From contig JAVDOI010000006.1 of NCBI GenBank assembly GCA_032191485.1, forward strand, positions 7,923,556 to 7,987,555: a DNA stretch of 64,000 nucleotides, given 5' to 3'. The stretch comes from Leptoclinus maculatus. Its lineage: Eukaryota; Chordata; Actinopteri; Perciformes; Stichaeidae. The notes beneath the pieces are model-generated. The model was not told the DNA's origin. It saw nothing but the letters and a program-made list of their open reading frames with translations, and did no database searches. Position 1 is the first letter of the stretch; every line of letters begins with the position of its first letter. Shown here piece by piece: positions 37,460 to 49,298 of the stretch. The position numbers and the translations under genes are program-made.

Positions 37460-39262
37460 TACACGCACCTAACATCTGGACCATGGTCCACTGACATGTC
37501 AGAGAGAAATATCAATGAAGCTACACTGCACCCTTCTGGAGGTCTGCAGCACCACATGGCCAAAACACCCTCAGATTTCATCCTTTGTTTCGTTTTCAAT
37601 GTCTGTTAACGCCCTTTCACAAATATGTGAAAGAAACCTATGCATTCTTTTTTTAATACTTTTTTCTTTCAAACTTGTATGCTGTTTCCTCCACTCGTAC
37701 TACGATCAACATCAAGTAATTATTCATTTTTTCATTCATTTCAATCAACAAATTTGTTAAAAACAGTAAAGCAGCATGTGCCTCAACACACTGAACTAAG
37801 TACAAATATATATTAAAGCCCCTATTACCTTGGCATAAAATGTTCCTTTTTTTCTAATCCCTCCTCCTGGAAATCTCCAAATTCCCCTCAAAGCTACTAC
37901 ATAAATAACTTGTCCATCCTATGAAAAGATGGGCAGAAGCAGACAATATGATTGCAGAAAGCAAACAGACAAATAATATTGATCCCTGCAACACACGGAC
38001 AGCTAATCAATGAATGTATGTCCTCCCCGCACAGGCTGCAAGTCCAGATCAATTTTGAAGGAAGATGAGGCATTGGCAAATAAAGTGAAGTAGTTCTTAA
38101 GCATATCCCGCTGTTTTGAAATGGAATGAATTCCCCAAACCTCTGAAAGATCGACTACAGCCGTCAGAAAATGGTCCTGCCAGGCTGTTTGAACCCAGAC
38201 AAACAATCATGCTTACGGCTCTAATTCTAATAAATATTGCTGCTATTATCTCCGACTGAAGTTTATCTTTTTTATTCTTGGTGTCTGCTCGTTTCATATC
38301 ACTTGCTCTCTGGCCTCACATCATGAGCCACCAGATGATTTATTGATCCGAACACAGCCTCCAAATAACCTGCACAATTGTTTCATCACCTTGTCATTAT
38401 CGCCCCGTGATGAGCTGGGCACCAAAAGTTGGAAAAGTCCCTCAAGGGTGTCTCTTTCAATACTGAACTGATAGGCACATTAGTTTTCCTGTATTGCAGA
38501 CTCATAAGAGGTTACAGGTTGTTATTGGCTCACTAGTCGCACGCTCAGCTTACTGACCTGGATTTAATGTCCATGTGTCTTTTCTTCTTGTATTTCATGT
38601 GTAGGTGTGTGGAAAAAGTAAAAGTCATCTAGGAGTGGTATTAATGGAGGAAATAGGGCTTTATGTACCATGTGATGTTTACTTTAACAACAAAGATTAT
38701 TATATTCAAATCAAGCACAACAAAAATGCTCACAAACAGACAAAAGTCAAACTTGATTTCTTTTAATGCATTCATACGAAACATCAAATATGCACTCTCA
38801 ACGAAATTAGTGCAATGTTCAGTTGCAATAACTGGAGGCGGACCCCACACGCTGGGTCAAACGAGCCAAAAAGCAAAGGAACATTCAGTCCGAGGTATAC
38901 GGCCTCTGCGTCTCGTCATAGAGTAAGACAGTCCGAGGCAGAAATAGCCTGAGAGGTTGGCCTGGCCCAGATGCTGAGTGAGAACTGCTATAAATAGGGA
39001 GCGTTGTTAAAATTTCAAAAGGCACAAACAAAATTCACATAGGTCAACCTGTATGCCACACAGACAGCGTTAAACAAAAATAAAGAAGTATTAACATATG
39101 GGAATATTGGACCACAATAATGTGGACGTTTCCTGTTTCGTTATTTTATATTAACATGTTAGTTTCATTATTGCAGCTTCAAATCTCATCAGAATCCATC
39201 TCAACAAGGTTTTAAAACGCCAACACGGGAGCCACAGGAAGTCATTTTTCCATGTTCCCAAT
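36181..39262. other. Non-coding, region downstream of myorg
   Basis: No supported exon. It contains the GT array near 37.4 kb and AT-rich DNA. The long frame over the GT array is a repeat artefact. Confidence 0.5.
37370..37458. repeat. (GT)n microsatellite, about 89 bp
   Basis: Uninterrupted GT dinucleotides preceded by GTGTGTAGTGTGTAG. Confidence 0.97.
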
Positions 39263-39275
39263 TTTATTCTTTATT
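39263..39275 (-). terminator. myorg: Candidate myorg polyadenylation signals (two AATAAA)
   Basis: Two AATAAA hexamers, one base apart on the minus strand (39270-39275 and 39263-39268), lie about 1.6 kb past the myorg stop. They would give a 3' UTR of about 1.6 kb. Other weaker hexamers cannot be excluded without transcript data. Confidence 0.4.
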
Positions 39276-40327
39276 GCTTTCACTTTGAAATAAGTCACTT
39301 CCGGAGTTTCATGAGACAATCAATATCAGTTTCCTCTGTGCATCTGCAAAATCACATGACGTACTTAAAAAAAGGTTTACGTTTGCAGCTACATAATATA
39401 AAATGTTATTTTCTGGCATTTGTGGTACACTTTGTTGACCGTGGGATTGTGCGTAAAGGGTTAACTCACCCCATTAAGGGTTAAATTAAGAAACAATATC
39501 ACATAATAAATGGACAATACAATCAATGTAAAATATTCAATGTATAGCTTAACAACAAATTACATAAGAGTATGTGGCAGTAAATACGAACGCATGGCAC
39601 TTAGAGATATCACCGCAGTAACAAACTATTCACATCAACAAAACACAAGGTCACAAAATACATTGTACCATTCAATTTGATAATTAAATGCTGCTACATT
39701 CATAGCACCTATAGACTTCCACACTGCATACCAAGTAGGTATAAAGTAACCAGACCATTTACACTTAAGTTATTGTCTTCAATATATCATACACTATATG
39801 ATGTTTAGCTGGATTTGGAGTCAGCAAAGCACAATAAAGACAAAGACTCAACCAGACACTTTAAAACACACCAGAAAAAGCTGTTACCTGAGGAGGAGCA
39901 TCAAATATTTAGTGCCTAATAAAAGGCATCTTCATCTGGACTAAGAGTAGTTACATGACACTGTGTTCCACAAATGAGAGCACATGCAGTTTGTAATGAT
40001 TAAACTTCAAGCATTCATCCTGATAAGTGAAGCATAAAACCTGACTTCCTGAAAAGTATCTCGGAGCAGAGGAGTAGAAGAGTCATTAGTGTCATAGGAA
40101 AGTAGGACATCTCAGTTAAATGGAAGTTAATATAGAAGGTTTTATGTAGCCTACTACCTGCGTAATGGCGGTAACGACACCCCTACAGTTGTCCCCCCAC
40201 GATACAATCTGTTTGGCTTAAATTTAACTTCATCTTTATGGCATACAATGGCAAGTATGCTTTACTTAATTCACAGTTTGCATATTCCCTTTTTGACAAA
40301 TGTTTCATATACATGATTTGTACAGGC

Positions 40328-40544
40328 TTTAAAGTGAGACTATGTAACTTCTATACTGTCAGTCTGGTATGACCAGTAGCTTATGGTTTGAACTTTGAAC
40401 TTGACATTATGGAGTCTGTTTGTTGACTTGTAAAACTCTTCTCTGCTTGTGCTAATGCTATATTACATTCATGATTAGCCCATAGTTGCCACATACGGCT
40501 ACAGTGGCTGCCATTCAGAAAAAGTTACACAGTCGCTCTTTAAA
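40328..40544. mobile_element. MITE-like element, family B, in the likely myorg 3' UTR
   Basis: The left end TTTAAAGTGAGACTATGTAA (40328) is matched in reverse by AGTTACACAGTCGCTCTTTA (about 40523-40542). It is the same family as 28440-28589, about 217 bp long. Confidence 0.7.
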
Positions 40545-40583
40545 AACTCCACTTTAACTAGCTACCTTTCCATTAAACCACAG

Positions 40584-40628
40584 ATATATATATCTATATA
40601 TATAGATATATCTATATATATAGATAAA
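40584..40628. repeat. AT-rich palindromic block (ATATCTATATATATAG units)
   Basis: Repeated TATCTATATATATAGATA words that are self-complementary. Confidence 0.8.
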
Positions 40629-40904
40629 GATGATCCATCGATCATATACATGTACATATATAAAGATGAGCCATCAATTTGTTTAAATGAAATAAAAAAA
40701 TAAAATGAGGGTTTGAGCATTTTTTGAGTGAAACGGTTTCACATTTGTGATGTTATCATTTAAAAAGTCTTCATATATTTTTGAAGAAAAGATTTTCCAA
40801 GAACTGTTTCATACAAGCATAAAAGCTGAATTTGTGAAGCTTGTCTTACAAGCAAATTGCAGCAAAGGCTTATCAACTTTGTTCAGCTGTACATTCCCTT
40901 CTTG

Positions 40905-43081
40905 CTACACCCAAACAAAGTAAGCAATTTCATCCAGATCAACAGGATAGTCTGTGAGATGCAGCGGCTCCTTGATATCAAATCTCTCCCCCTTGTAGCT
41001 TCTCCAATGGCCGGCAGGGAGGTAGATGTCACGCTCTTGCTTTCCAGGCTCTAAAACTGGGGCTACCATGAGGTCATCCCCAATCAGGAATTGGGAGTCG
41101 ATTTTATAGGCTGTTTCATCACCTGTGGCAATCCACCACAGGGGCCGTATGATTGGGTCCCCGGTGTCCAGCACCTCGCCAGCCAGCTCCAGGACACGTG
41201 GCGCCACAATACTCTCGTGGAGGGCTGTGTATTTCCGAGCAATTTCAACCACCTCGTTGTCGTATGCCCATGGCGGAATAGAAAACTGCATGGACGGCAT
41301 GAAGGCCGTCAGCTCCAGCCAGCGGATATAGAGTTCCCGGTCGGGTAATACACTTTTACCATCTGTGCGGTTTAGATATGCATTCCCTCCGATCATGTCT
41401 GGTAAAATGAACTGATAGCCCAGAATGCTGATGGTGAGCACGGTGGGGATAAGAGACTTGAGACCCAACTCGTAGCCCCAAACAGAGTCTCTGTCAATTG
41501 GTCTGAAGAAGCAGGATATGTTTTGGGACTGGTAGCCACTGCGCAGCTCAGCTCTGTCATTGTAAGGAATTGCCATTTCCGTGTAACGTCTTGTGAAATA
41601 ACTTGGGTCCTGAATGGGATTTCTGGTACTAAATTTCCACGGCAAGTAGTTAGTCTCCCCTGCGTCAAATTTAAAAGACGACACCCCATACCTGGAGCGC
41701 AGCGAACGGAGCTGGGAGGAAAACCAATCGCGGGCTTCTGGATTTGTGAAGTCCAAAATGCCACCAATACCGTTCCACCAGTGCACCAAGGCTGGCAGCT
41801 GGCCTGTAGGCTCCCGGACAAACAGCCCCCTGTCTACGCAAGTATGGAAGTTTTCGGAGTCATAGTTAACAAAAGGGTGAATCCAGAGCGACACCAGAAA
41901 TCCATCTGATTTCAGCTTTTGGAACATGGACGAGGCATTGGGGAACTTTGTTAGGTCAAACTCAAATTCTCCGTATCGGCTGGTGTAGCGGTCGTCTAGT
42001 TCCAGGAGGCTACAGTTAAACTTATATTTGCGGATGTTGGCGGCATACTTCAAGACTTTCTCTTGGTCAATGTCAGTCTTATGTAGCGCCCAGGTCGACC
42101 ATATAGGATGGCGAAACATGACTTTGGCAGGCACTTTGTTTGGTTTGTTGAAGTATCTGCGGACCATGTACTTGTGTATGGATGTCACATCCAAGCCCAC
42201 GCACACTCTGTAGCTAAGCTCAGCACACGGTGCCTCTCCTGGGTTTGGCTTGAAGGGACTGTCATTGTATCGCGCCTGGAAGGACATGGTCTTCTCCGTG
42301 TCATTCCAGCCCAGGTGGAAGGGCACTGAATTATTTATCTTGATGGCCGTAGCGTTGGATGAAAGCCAATAACTTTCCAAAATTCCTCCAAATTCATTGC
42401 GGTTAGCGTAGATGTCACTAGTAACAAAGGGTTTGGGAGCCTGTTGGCCATTAATAGAAATAGGCCAGTGTTGAATTGCTGATACTGCACCACCATACCA
42501 GTGTGCAAACGTGTACGTCATGGCATGCTCAACAGGAATGTCAGGAACTAGTTCCTCCCAACGCACACGGTAGCATTGCACCGTGTCTTTGGGTCGCACT
42601 GTCTCAATGAAGAAGTTCAGTTTTCTATCAGTGGTGCGTCCGCAGCTCAGCATCTCCCCTTCTTTGGAGCATGAATCCAAATCCAGCGTACCTGACCTGC
42701 CAAGATTTACATAGAATTACGTTTATAAGCAATCTCTCTCAACAGACACATTTCCCATTTATTTTGTAACAGTTTACATTTTACATATTATGCATCACTA
42801 CACGGGAAAAATACCAACCTGAAATCCATTCTGAAAACAATAGACCCTCCCTGGTTGCGGATAATGTAGCCATCTTTATTCAGATCCAGGAGCTGAGTCT
42901 TAAGCAGCTCAGCTTTGCGTAGAGAGGCAATGTAATAACACCACGCAGTCACTGCTGCAATTACCAGCACCAAGCCGATTACTCCAGCTCCGACCAAGGG
43001 TCGAGTGTCCTTCCTGTGCTTCTGCTTGGGGATAACATCTGTAATTGTGCCTCCCGCTCCTCCGGGAACAACTTGGTACAT
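40905..43081 (-). CDS. myorg: Myogenesis-regulating glycosidase (GH31 family, type II membrane protein)
   Basis: Two coding exons join in frame: 43081-42819 and 42696-40905, separated by a 122-nt GT-AG intron, giving 684 residues (human MYORG is 714). Residues about 29-52 form one membrane helix ending in AWCYY, after a short basic cytoplasmic tail. The large lumenal part is a GH31 (alpha-galactosidase-like) domain that matches MYORG nearly throughout, for example VRPKDTV, HWYGGA, DVTSIHKYMVRRYFNKP and TDYPVDLDE. The FKFDAG motif carries the expected nucleophile (Asp about 432), and IDRDSVWGY carries the expected acid/base Asp (about 489). The start is chosen because an in-frame TGA lies just upstream and the first residues align with the human MY...P segment. 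An acceptor-like AG at 43172 suggests a further 5' non-coding exon. Human MYORG acts on galactosides in the ER, and its loss causes brain calcification; that is family knowledge. No breaks were seen. Confidence 0.96.
42697..42818 (-). other. myorg: Intron inside the myorg coding region
   Basis: The donor reads TTTCAG|GTTGGT and the acceptor TTGGCAG|GTCAGG. Joining them restores the family sequence FR-SGTLDLDSC, which matches the human protein with no gap, so the 122-nt intron is well supported. As I recall, the whole coding part of human MYORG lies in one exon, so this intron marks a gain or loss between lineages. Confidence 0.9.
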
Positions 43082-44392
43082 GACTTGTGCCGTTCAGTGG
43101 GCAAATCTGACAGTTGCTGTTCTTAAGATCATAGAAATGTTTTCCAGGGAACCTTGATTGCTGCACTCTGCCTGTCATAAGAGAGAAATAACAAGCTTTG
43201 AAAAGTCAGTGTCAAGGTCTTCACGCAGTATTTGATCTTCTTATATCAACACTGTTTTTGATGGAAAATGGGTTCAAAGCAGAACAAAAAGGCTGCCTGT
43301 ACTAGGAGCCTTTGTACAGAGCATTCACCTAATATTGCTTACCAGTTCTGTTTAGTCAAAAAATTCTTTCAAATCACTTAACTATCAGAGACATCGAGGA
43401 GAACAGCCACAGCCAGAGCAGCCATGATATGCCAGCCCGTTTCTCAGTCTATCTTGTTTCCTTGTCAGTGTAAAGCCTCCATTACATTTCTAGCATTGTC
43501 TTACATGCTTTGCATTGCTGCACTAAGTGATTCCACATCACTTAGAGGTATTACACTGTCAGGATGAAAACTTTAAAGATGTGTCTGAGATTTAACAAAA
43601 CAAATCTACTGCCAATTACCCATAAGAGGATAAAGTGGTTGTTCCCAGCAGTAATTCTAACATATGAGTTCAATTGAAAGAAGACTAATTTGTATGGAAG
43701 GAAGTAGAGGAGCAGAAAAGGGGATTTTGGCCTTAAGGGTATGCCAATGCTGGGAAGGAGAGGAAAGAATACTAAACTTTGTGCTCCATCAAGCCAGACC
43801 AACAAAACTGGAAGTAACCCGGTTCATTCAAGCCAAATAAACAGACATTTGGACATGGATTTTTGCATTTCTATTACATTTAGACCTGGCTGTCCCTCCC
43901 AGCAGGGATACAGCTAAAACTATTTGGGTAATCAACTAGTTGATGTTAGTTATTGTGGCTTTAGCTAATCAGAATAGATTAGATTAAGGTGCACAGCGAA
44001 CCGAGGGGAGCTCAGTCCTCTCCACATTCCCAGTTTGCTGACTGGTCCTAACTGCAATTGACCCTCGTGGTCTGCCCTGGCAGCAAGGGTCGATAATAAA
44101 AAATGCTTGCTATTAATTAGCAATCTAATTGACTAATTCTGTGTTCAACCACCCTTAGTATGGATTTACCCCAACAACAGGAGTGATAACATGAGCCCAT
44201 CATTAATTAACAGAGAACTTACTGTTGGTTACTCAGAGATCCACTGCTGGAATTGACCAGGAAAGTCAGCAGAAGATTTACTGTATTTATTTGCTTATGG
44301 CTTTTTTTCCTTCTTTTTTAATGGAAAAGTGCAACGACAGATGTATGAATTTAACATATTACAATCTATGATTTGTGACATTCCTCACATCA

Positions 44393-44895
44393 GGCTGCAA
44401 CCAACAATTGTTTTAATTATCAATAAACATGATGATAATTTTCTCAATTAATTGTTTAGTCTATGAAATTATATAAAAACTGGGTCAAATATCCAGCTTC
44501 CCAGAGTGCAAAGGGAAGTCTTCAATTTGTTTTAATCAACCAACAGACCAAAAGCTTAAAGAAAATATATTTATTAAGACTAGCAAATTAAGGTTGCAAC
44601 CAACAATTATATGTATATTATTTATTCATCTGTTGATTATTTTCTCAATCTATCAACTAATCTTTTTTATCAATAAAACATTACAAAATAAGGAAAAAAA
44701 TTCCCACAGCCAAATGTGATCTTTTTAGGTAGCTTGTTTTACTTGATCAACCAAAACCCAAAGATATTTAGTTTACTATCATTTATATTATAAATCCTGA
44801 CATTTAAGGACCAGAGCGTTTTTGCCATTAATCGATTATCAAAATAATTGATTATCTGTCAAATAACTAATTGATTAATCGTTGCAGCTCTACAG
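44393..44895 (+). mobile_element. Two successive ATTAATCGATTA-type repeat copies
   Basis: The start word GGCTGCAACCAACAATT at 44394 recurs as GGTTGCAACCAACAATTAT at 44592. The second copy runs on through CAACCAAAACCCAAAGATAT to GATTAATCGTTGCAGCTCTA near 44892, so the first copy is truncated or invaded by the second. Confidence 0.65.
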
Positions 44896-45990
44896 CAAAT
44901 AATCACATTTGTAACCAGAAAGGAAGCTGGAGCCAGGAAATTGTTTGCCTAAAATTACTTTAATTAATTAATCGTTTTTTATTATTATTATTTTATAAAA
45001 CACATAATAAAAAATCCAACAGTAGGATAATACAATGACCTACTGTATATCTAATATAGACCAAATTATATTTGATCAAAATGGTTACAGATACATTTTC
45101 TCTCTTTAAACTAATTGATTAGTCGATTAACTGGTGTTTTTCACACATAACGGGTCTTTAGTGAACACAAATATTGAACTTTAAACGTGTTTTTCTCCGT
45201 TTGAAAATGTTGAGACTGGGGCATTTCTTTGTTTATGGTGTGATCAGGGGGATTCATATCTGCCACTTCAGCCGATTCACTATCTACTCTGACATGGGGA
45301 AAACAAACACAGAAGAGCTGATGCAGTCGGAACAGAAGTCTGAGAGAAGCTCACTGCCTCAAAAAGCACGCGCGCGTTTGAGCGTGCGCGTAGGTCGAGT
45401 GTGTGTGTGGCATGTTGCAGCGCACTGATAAGCCCATGCTGTAGTTATATCAGTCTATGACTTATATAGGCATATATTCTGCTAATAAACTTGAAAATTA
45501 AGTTGGCCTGCAGGGCTGAATTTTACAGAGCAACGATCTTCACTGAGACTGTTCAATACTTATAGCCTATTGTGCATATTTATTTATTTAATAAACAAAA
45601 CGTACAGTACATACAAACATGCATTTATAAGTTAATAATCGTACATAAAAAAATAATGTCGTCTTTGCTAATGTACCCACAACTTCTAGCCTACATACAG
45701 TAGCCTATAGTCGAATGTATACTGAAGTCGTTGTTGTGCGCGGTGGTGGGTCGTACAAGAAAGTTGACGGAGGAGAAATAACCCAGAGTCCGTGTAAGTA
45801 CAGTAGCATAATATTATCGTTTATGCGTGTTCCGTTTTACTCTCAGCTGTTCATTAAAAATAGTTTTTTTTTTGCCTACCGATCAGCAGCAGCCCCCTCA
45901 GCAGTTACAGCCACAACTTGTTTGCCACAGTTCACAGAAAAATGACCAAGACATGCACGTTGTTGCGGATCCGCCTCGTCTACGCCCACC

Positions 45991-46010
45991 ATAGCATGGG
46001 AAATGTAGTC
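45991..46010 (-). promoter_or_regulatory. ZNF143/THAP11-like site, possible myorg promoter
   Basis: The minus strand reads ACTACATTTCCCATGCTATG, close to the SBS motif ACTACAATTCCCAGCATGC found in many vertebrate promoters. It lies 2.8 kb upstream of the first myorg coding exon, where a 5' non-coding exon is expected. A CG-rich patch at about 45366-45400 is nearby. Promoter function is inference. Confidence 0.4.
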
Positions 46011-46490
46011 CAGTAGGTGGGAACACAACGGTTTATTTTCTTCATTCTGCATAGATTACACGGTTTTACATGATTTGAGCAAAGTCACACTTAGTTATAC
46101 AAAACTTCACATAACACACTGGTTGTATAGCGAGAGGCAAGTGTGCCAAAAACTTGTTTTAAAGAACTGCAATTAGCAAAGTTAGGGGAAAAAAACAAAC
46201 GTATGTTGCTATTTCTATGGGGACCATCTGTACAAGGCAATGTAGTGGTATATTTTGTCTACTATATGACATCACTATAAATTACCTATAATAATAACCA
46301 TGGTAAGTATTTAAATCCCCTGTGTAAAGTTTGATTGTTTGCAGTACTATTTCTGTTTTAACCGTCTAATCATGCAATAAAGAAGTCCTATATCAAATGT
46401 ATAAAATTATCTTCTAATAGTGGGATAAAATTTTAATGCCACAGACAGATACACATTAGGGCCACGGTGCCTCGTTCGATTTGATCACCA

Positions 46491-46870
46491 CAAGCCCCTT
46501 ATGGGAAGGTCTTTGCCGCTGATTTAGTACTGAATTGTAAAAGTCGCCACACTGTATGTAGGGAGATAATAGTGGCGAGAGTGCAGCCTACAGTTGCATT
46601 ATTCATTCTTACACCTTGTCTCGCTGGGTTAATTAGTGCAGAATTAAACAATGGTGAAGTTAATGATGTCCTCAAGGAGCTCTGCAGGTCCCCGGTCCCC
46701 ACTTTGGAAGCCAGGGCTCTAATAGTCCTAACGAAGGCATTCAGACACAAAGTCTGGGTGTATGATGTAGTGTCCAGCTTTGTAAGGCTTCACCACATGG
46801 AAGCAGCTGTAGCACCCGCTGTTGAGAGACAGAAATACCATGGTTGTTATTTATGACCATGATCAAATAA
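46491..46870 (+). other. Open frame followed by AATAAA, opposite the 200-residue gene
   Basis: A plus-strand frame is open from about 46500 to a stop at 46856, with AATAAA at 46865-46870. It includes a hydrophobic stretch (VALFILTPCLAGLI) and then KELCRSPVPTLEARALIVL. No ATG starts it well and I do not recognise it. It could be an old retrocopy or mobile-element fragment, or chance. Confidence 0.2.
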
Positions 46871-46875
46871 AGTTT

Positions 46876-48301
46876 TTATAATTTGCACCTATAATCCTGG
46901 CTGCTACTAGAACTAGACCTCCGGTATTGTGCCCGTGGAAAGTGATGTTGAGGGTTGCTGGTTTGCGGTCTTGCCCGAAGCTGAGCTCCTGCATGTTGCC
47001 TGTGAAAAACAATGTAATTTAGTCAGAATCAGTCGACTATTGTTCAATAATGCTCGTCAATGTATGTTGTTTACCAATGTTTAAAAGATTTAAAGGCCAC
47101 AAGAAGAGGTCAGAGGTCATTTTCTCACCTCAGTTGCTGTACTGAGAGTGGATGAACATTCCTCTGATAACTCGTTCTACTGATGCAAAGACAATCAATT
47201 AGAATCAATGTGTATTTAGAGTCCTCTTTGGAGCACAGATTAAACTGCTCTATTGCTACCTTGTTGGGTTCTTCAAAGCTGCGTGGAGCTTAAATCCAGT
47301 GTCAGAAGGAGGCTGAGTCAGCTGTAGTGTCTGCAGTCCGCCAGCGGAGGGCAGAGCTTGTTCTGTGGATGGGCTGACAGGGGGCATGTGGTTTGGTTTG
47401 TCCACTGTGTTCAGGTAGTTGTCTGGATGAGTCGTAAGTGGACTGTGGAATGATACATGTCTGACAGGGGGAAAGAGTGGACGGCCACCGTCCACAGGGG
47501 GTGAGGGGTGTGATGGTGTGCGGCGTGACCTGTAGTTGGGCTGCAGACTCCGGGGAAACAGAAAGTCCTGGAAAGCAAGGAAATGAAGCACACGTTTATT
47601 TATTTTACTTTTGTATTCATTTATTTATTCTCATTAAATAAACCTTGTCCAAGATTATTCCTTTCTCTTAGTACTCACAATGTAAAGAGCATTCAGGTTT
47701 TAAAATGCTATTTGGATTTTTCCTATATGGCTTTCCACTTAGTGCGATTATCAACTATAATACACCGAAAACTGTTTTTACAGTCGGTTAACTGTACTCT
47801 CTGTTTTTAGCTCTTTTTACGCCATGTCAGGATAGATAAATAGGCATGGAGGATGTGCTGAATAATAGATGTTATGCAGCTTTCACCACGCAGAGGGAAA
47901 TGTAAACAACCAGTCGCCAATTACTGCAAGACTCCTAAGTCTTGCTAAATGAAGAACAATAAAGAGAGTGCCAATAATAAGTGATCCAATTAGCCTTGTT
48001 TGACCTTACATGCACCACTTGGAAATGTGTTCAATTATTTGAGTAGCATTATTTGCTGAATTACATTAATTGAAGGAATATTACGTAGAATTTATAATTT
48101 TCTCAAGAAATCCAACATGTCTTCATAAATAATTACTTAATCCCGTTAAACCCATAAGGTCCATGTGGCTGTGCCTCTTACCGGCCGGGGCTGGGGGTTG
48201 TTCCTTCGGTGGGCAGATGTTGGCCGAAGTTGTTCTCGTTTCGCTCTGCCGGGAGAGGCAAACTGCTCTTTGTACATGGTGAGGTAGAGCTGGGGAGCCA
48301 T
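46876..48301 (-). CDS. Unrecognised 200-residue protein, four exons
   Basis: Four exons join cleanly: 48301-48182, 47567-47260, 47179-47129 and 46999-46876 (TAA stop), giving exactly 200 residues. Donors are CCG|GTAAGAG, CAAG|GTAGCA and TGAG|GTGAGA. Acceptors are TTTCCAG, GCATCAG and TTTCACAG. The start ATG (GTGAAGATGG, good context) has an in-frame TAA 9 nt upstream. The product begins MAPQLYLTMYKEQFASPGRA, is basic and rich in Pro, Arg, Ser and Gln, contains DFLFPRSL and GFKLHAALKNPTS, and ends in a run of six serines then QDYRCKL. No signal peptide or membrane helix is visible. It sits between myorg and the nicalin-like gene, where human has C9orf24/SPMIP6 between MYORG and FAM219A, but it does not resemble that protein as I recall it. 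The low-complexity, short-motif style recalls small ciliary or sperm microtubule proteins, which is only a guess. Exon 3 (51 nt) is short. Confidence 0.72.
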
Positions 48302-49298
48302 CTTCACTTATCGTCTTACCTATTTGCCACTGCTTCCCTCCAGTCCGCCTGACACTCATGGACATCCCTCTCCTCCCCTGTCACCTGGTAGCTCCTCCCT
48401 TTCCCTTATACTGTCTGTTGTTCTTTTACTCGCACCATTAAAAAAAAAGAAAGTATGCGTTTTTTTCATCCTAAAAATGGTTGCTGGGTTGTGCATGCCA
48501 CCTACCTTGATGATGTACATCAATTATTCTATGTTTAATGTATGACAACATCACATTTGTGCATGCATCAGTAGCTAGCTATGAATCCTGCTCGGATCTT
48601 CATCAACAAACAAATACATGGTAAAAGCTTTGTTTAACTTGCACCTATTGTGATGGATCTATATGTAGGGAGTAGAGAAAGGCTAAGAGCATCATTGCTG
48701 AACCAGAACAACTCTTTGTGCTACCTGAACACTCGGCCACTAATCCTCCTAAAGCCCAAGGCCCCCTGCAGGGACACACATACCTTGGGTCACTGTCCAT
48801 GACCTACTTCCCTCCCAGGGCCCCACACAAACTAGCCAGTACAGATCTCAAACACTCAGCTCCCAGCTGTTTTAGCTGTCTCATAGCTAAAACAGAATCA
48901 GTCTTATCAGATCTACAGAACTGGAACAAACCAGAGGAGGGATGGGATTTCTAAGAATCTCCCACCACCACCACCACCACCCAGGGTCACCTCTATCCAC
49001 TGTCAGCATGCCACATGAGCATCAATAATTCACCAAGCGCTGCAGGGTGCCTTTGTGTCTCCACTGTTCTCACTGAGTTATCTGTGACAGGAACTGGCTG
49101 TTCATCTCGCCGCAGTGGCTGGGCCTTGTTTGACAGCCACGTTAAGCCGAGTCAAATCCATGTCAACAGATGCAAAGCAGAGGGCATCATAGCGATGAAG
49201 CGGCAGCAACGTCCTTCACGGGTGCTCAAATCAAACCCAACCAGTTTGTGTTCCTTTCTTCGGTTTGCTTTGACCCTCGGCGAATCCCATACTGCTCC
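48302..49298. other. Gap between the 200-residue gene and the nicalin-like gene
   Basis: About 1 kb with no supported exon. It should contain the promoter and any 5' UTR of the 200-residue gene. A (CAC)n run lies at about 48961-48981. Confidence 0.5.

Larger units (their letters stand above)
39276..40904 (-). other. myorg: Probable myorg 3' UTR
   Basis: No gene is seen in this stretch between the myorg stop and the paired AATAAA signals. It holds an inverted-repeat element (40328-40544) and an AT-rich palindromic block (about 40584-40628). Assignment as 3' UTR is inference from orientation and distance. Confidence 0.4.
43172..46431. other. Region upstream of the first myorg coding exon, repeat-rich
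   Basis: No coding exon is seen here. It holds ATTAATCGATTA-type repeat copies (44393-44895, 45113-45133), AT-rich sequence, a CG-rich patch near 45370 and the ZNF143-like site. Probably myorg 5' intron plus promoter. Confidence 0.5.

Noticed and set aside
41393..41821. Overlapping frames within the large myorg exon
   Set aside because: Shadows of the GH31 frame, which explains the conservation.
46440..46480. tRNA-like word GTTCGATTTGA
   Set aside because: No matching A box or cloverleaf could be drawn.
48123..48365. Alternative minus-strand frame at the first exon of the 200-residue gene
   Set aside because: The other frame joins four exons without a break, while this one has no continuation. 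The GTAAG word near 48311-48320 is treated as chance.
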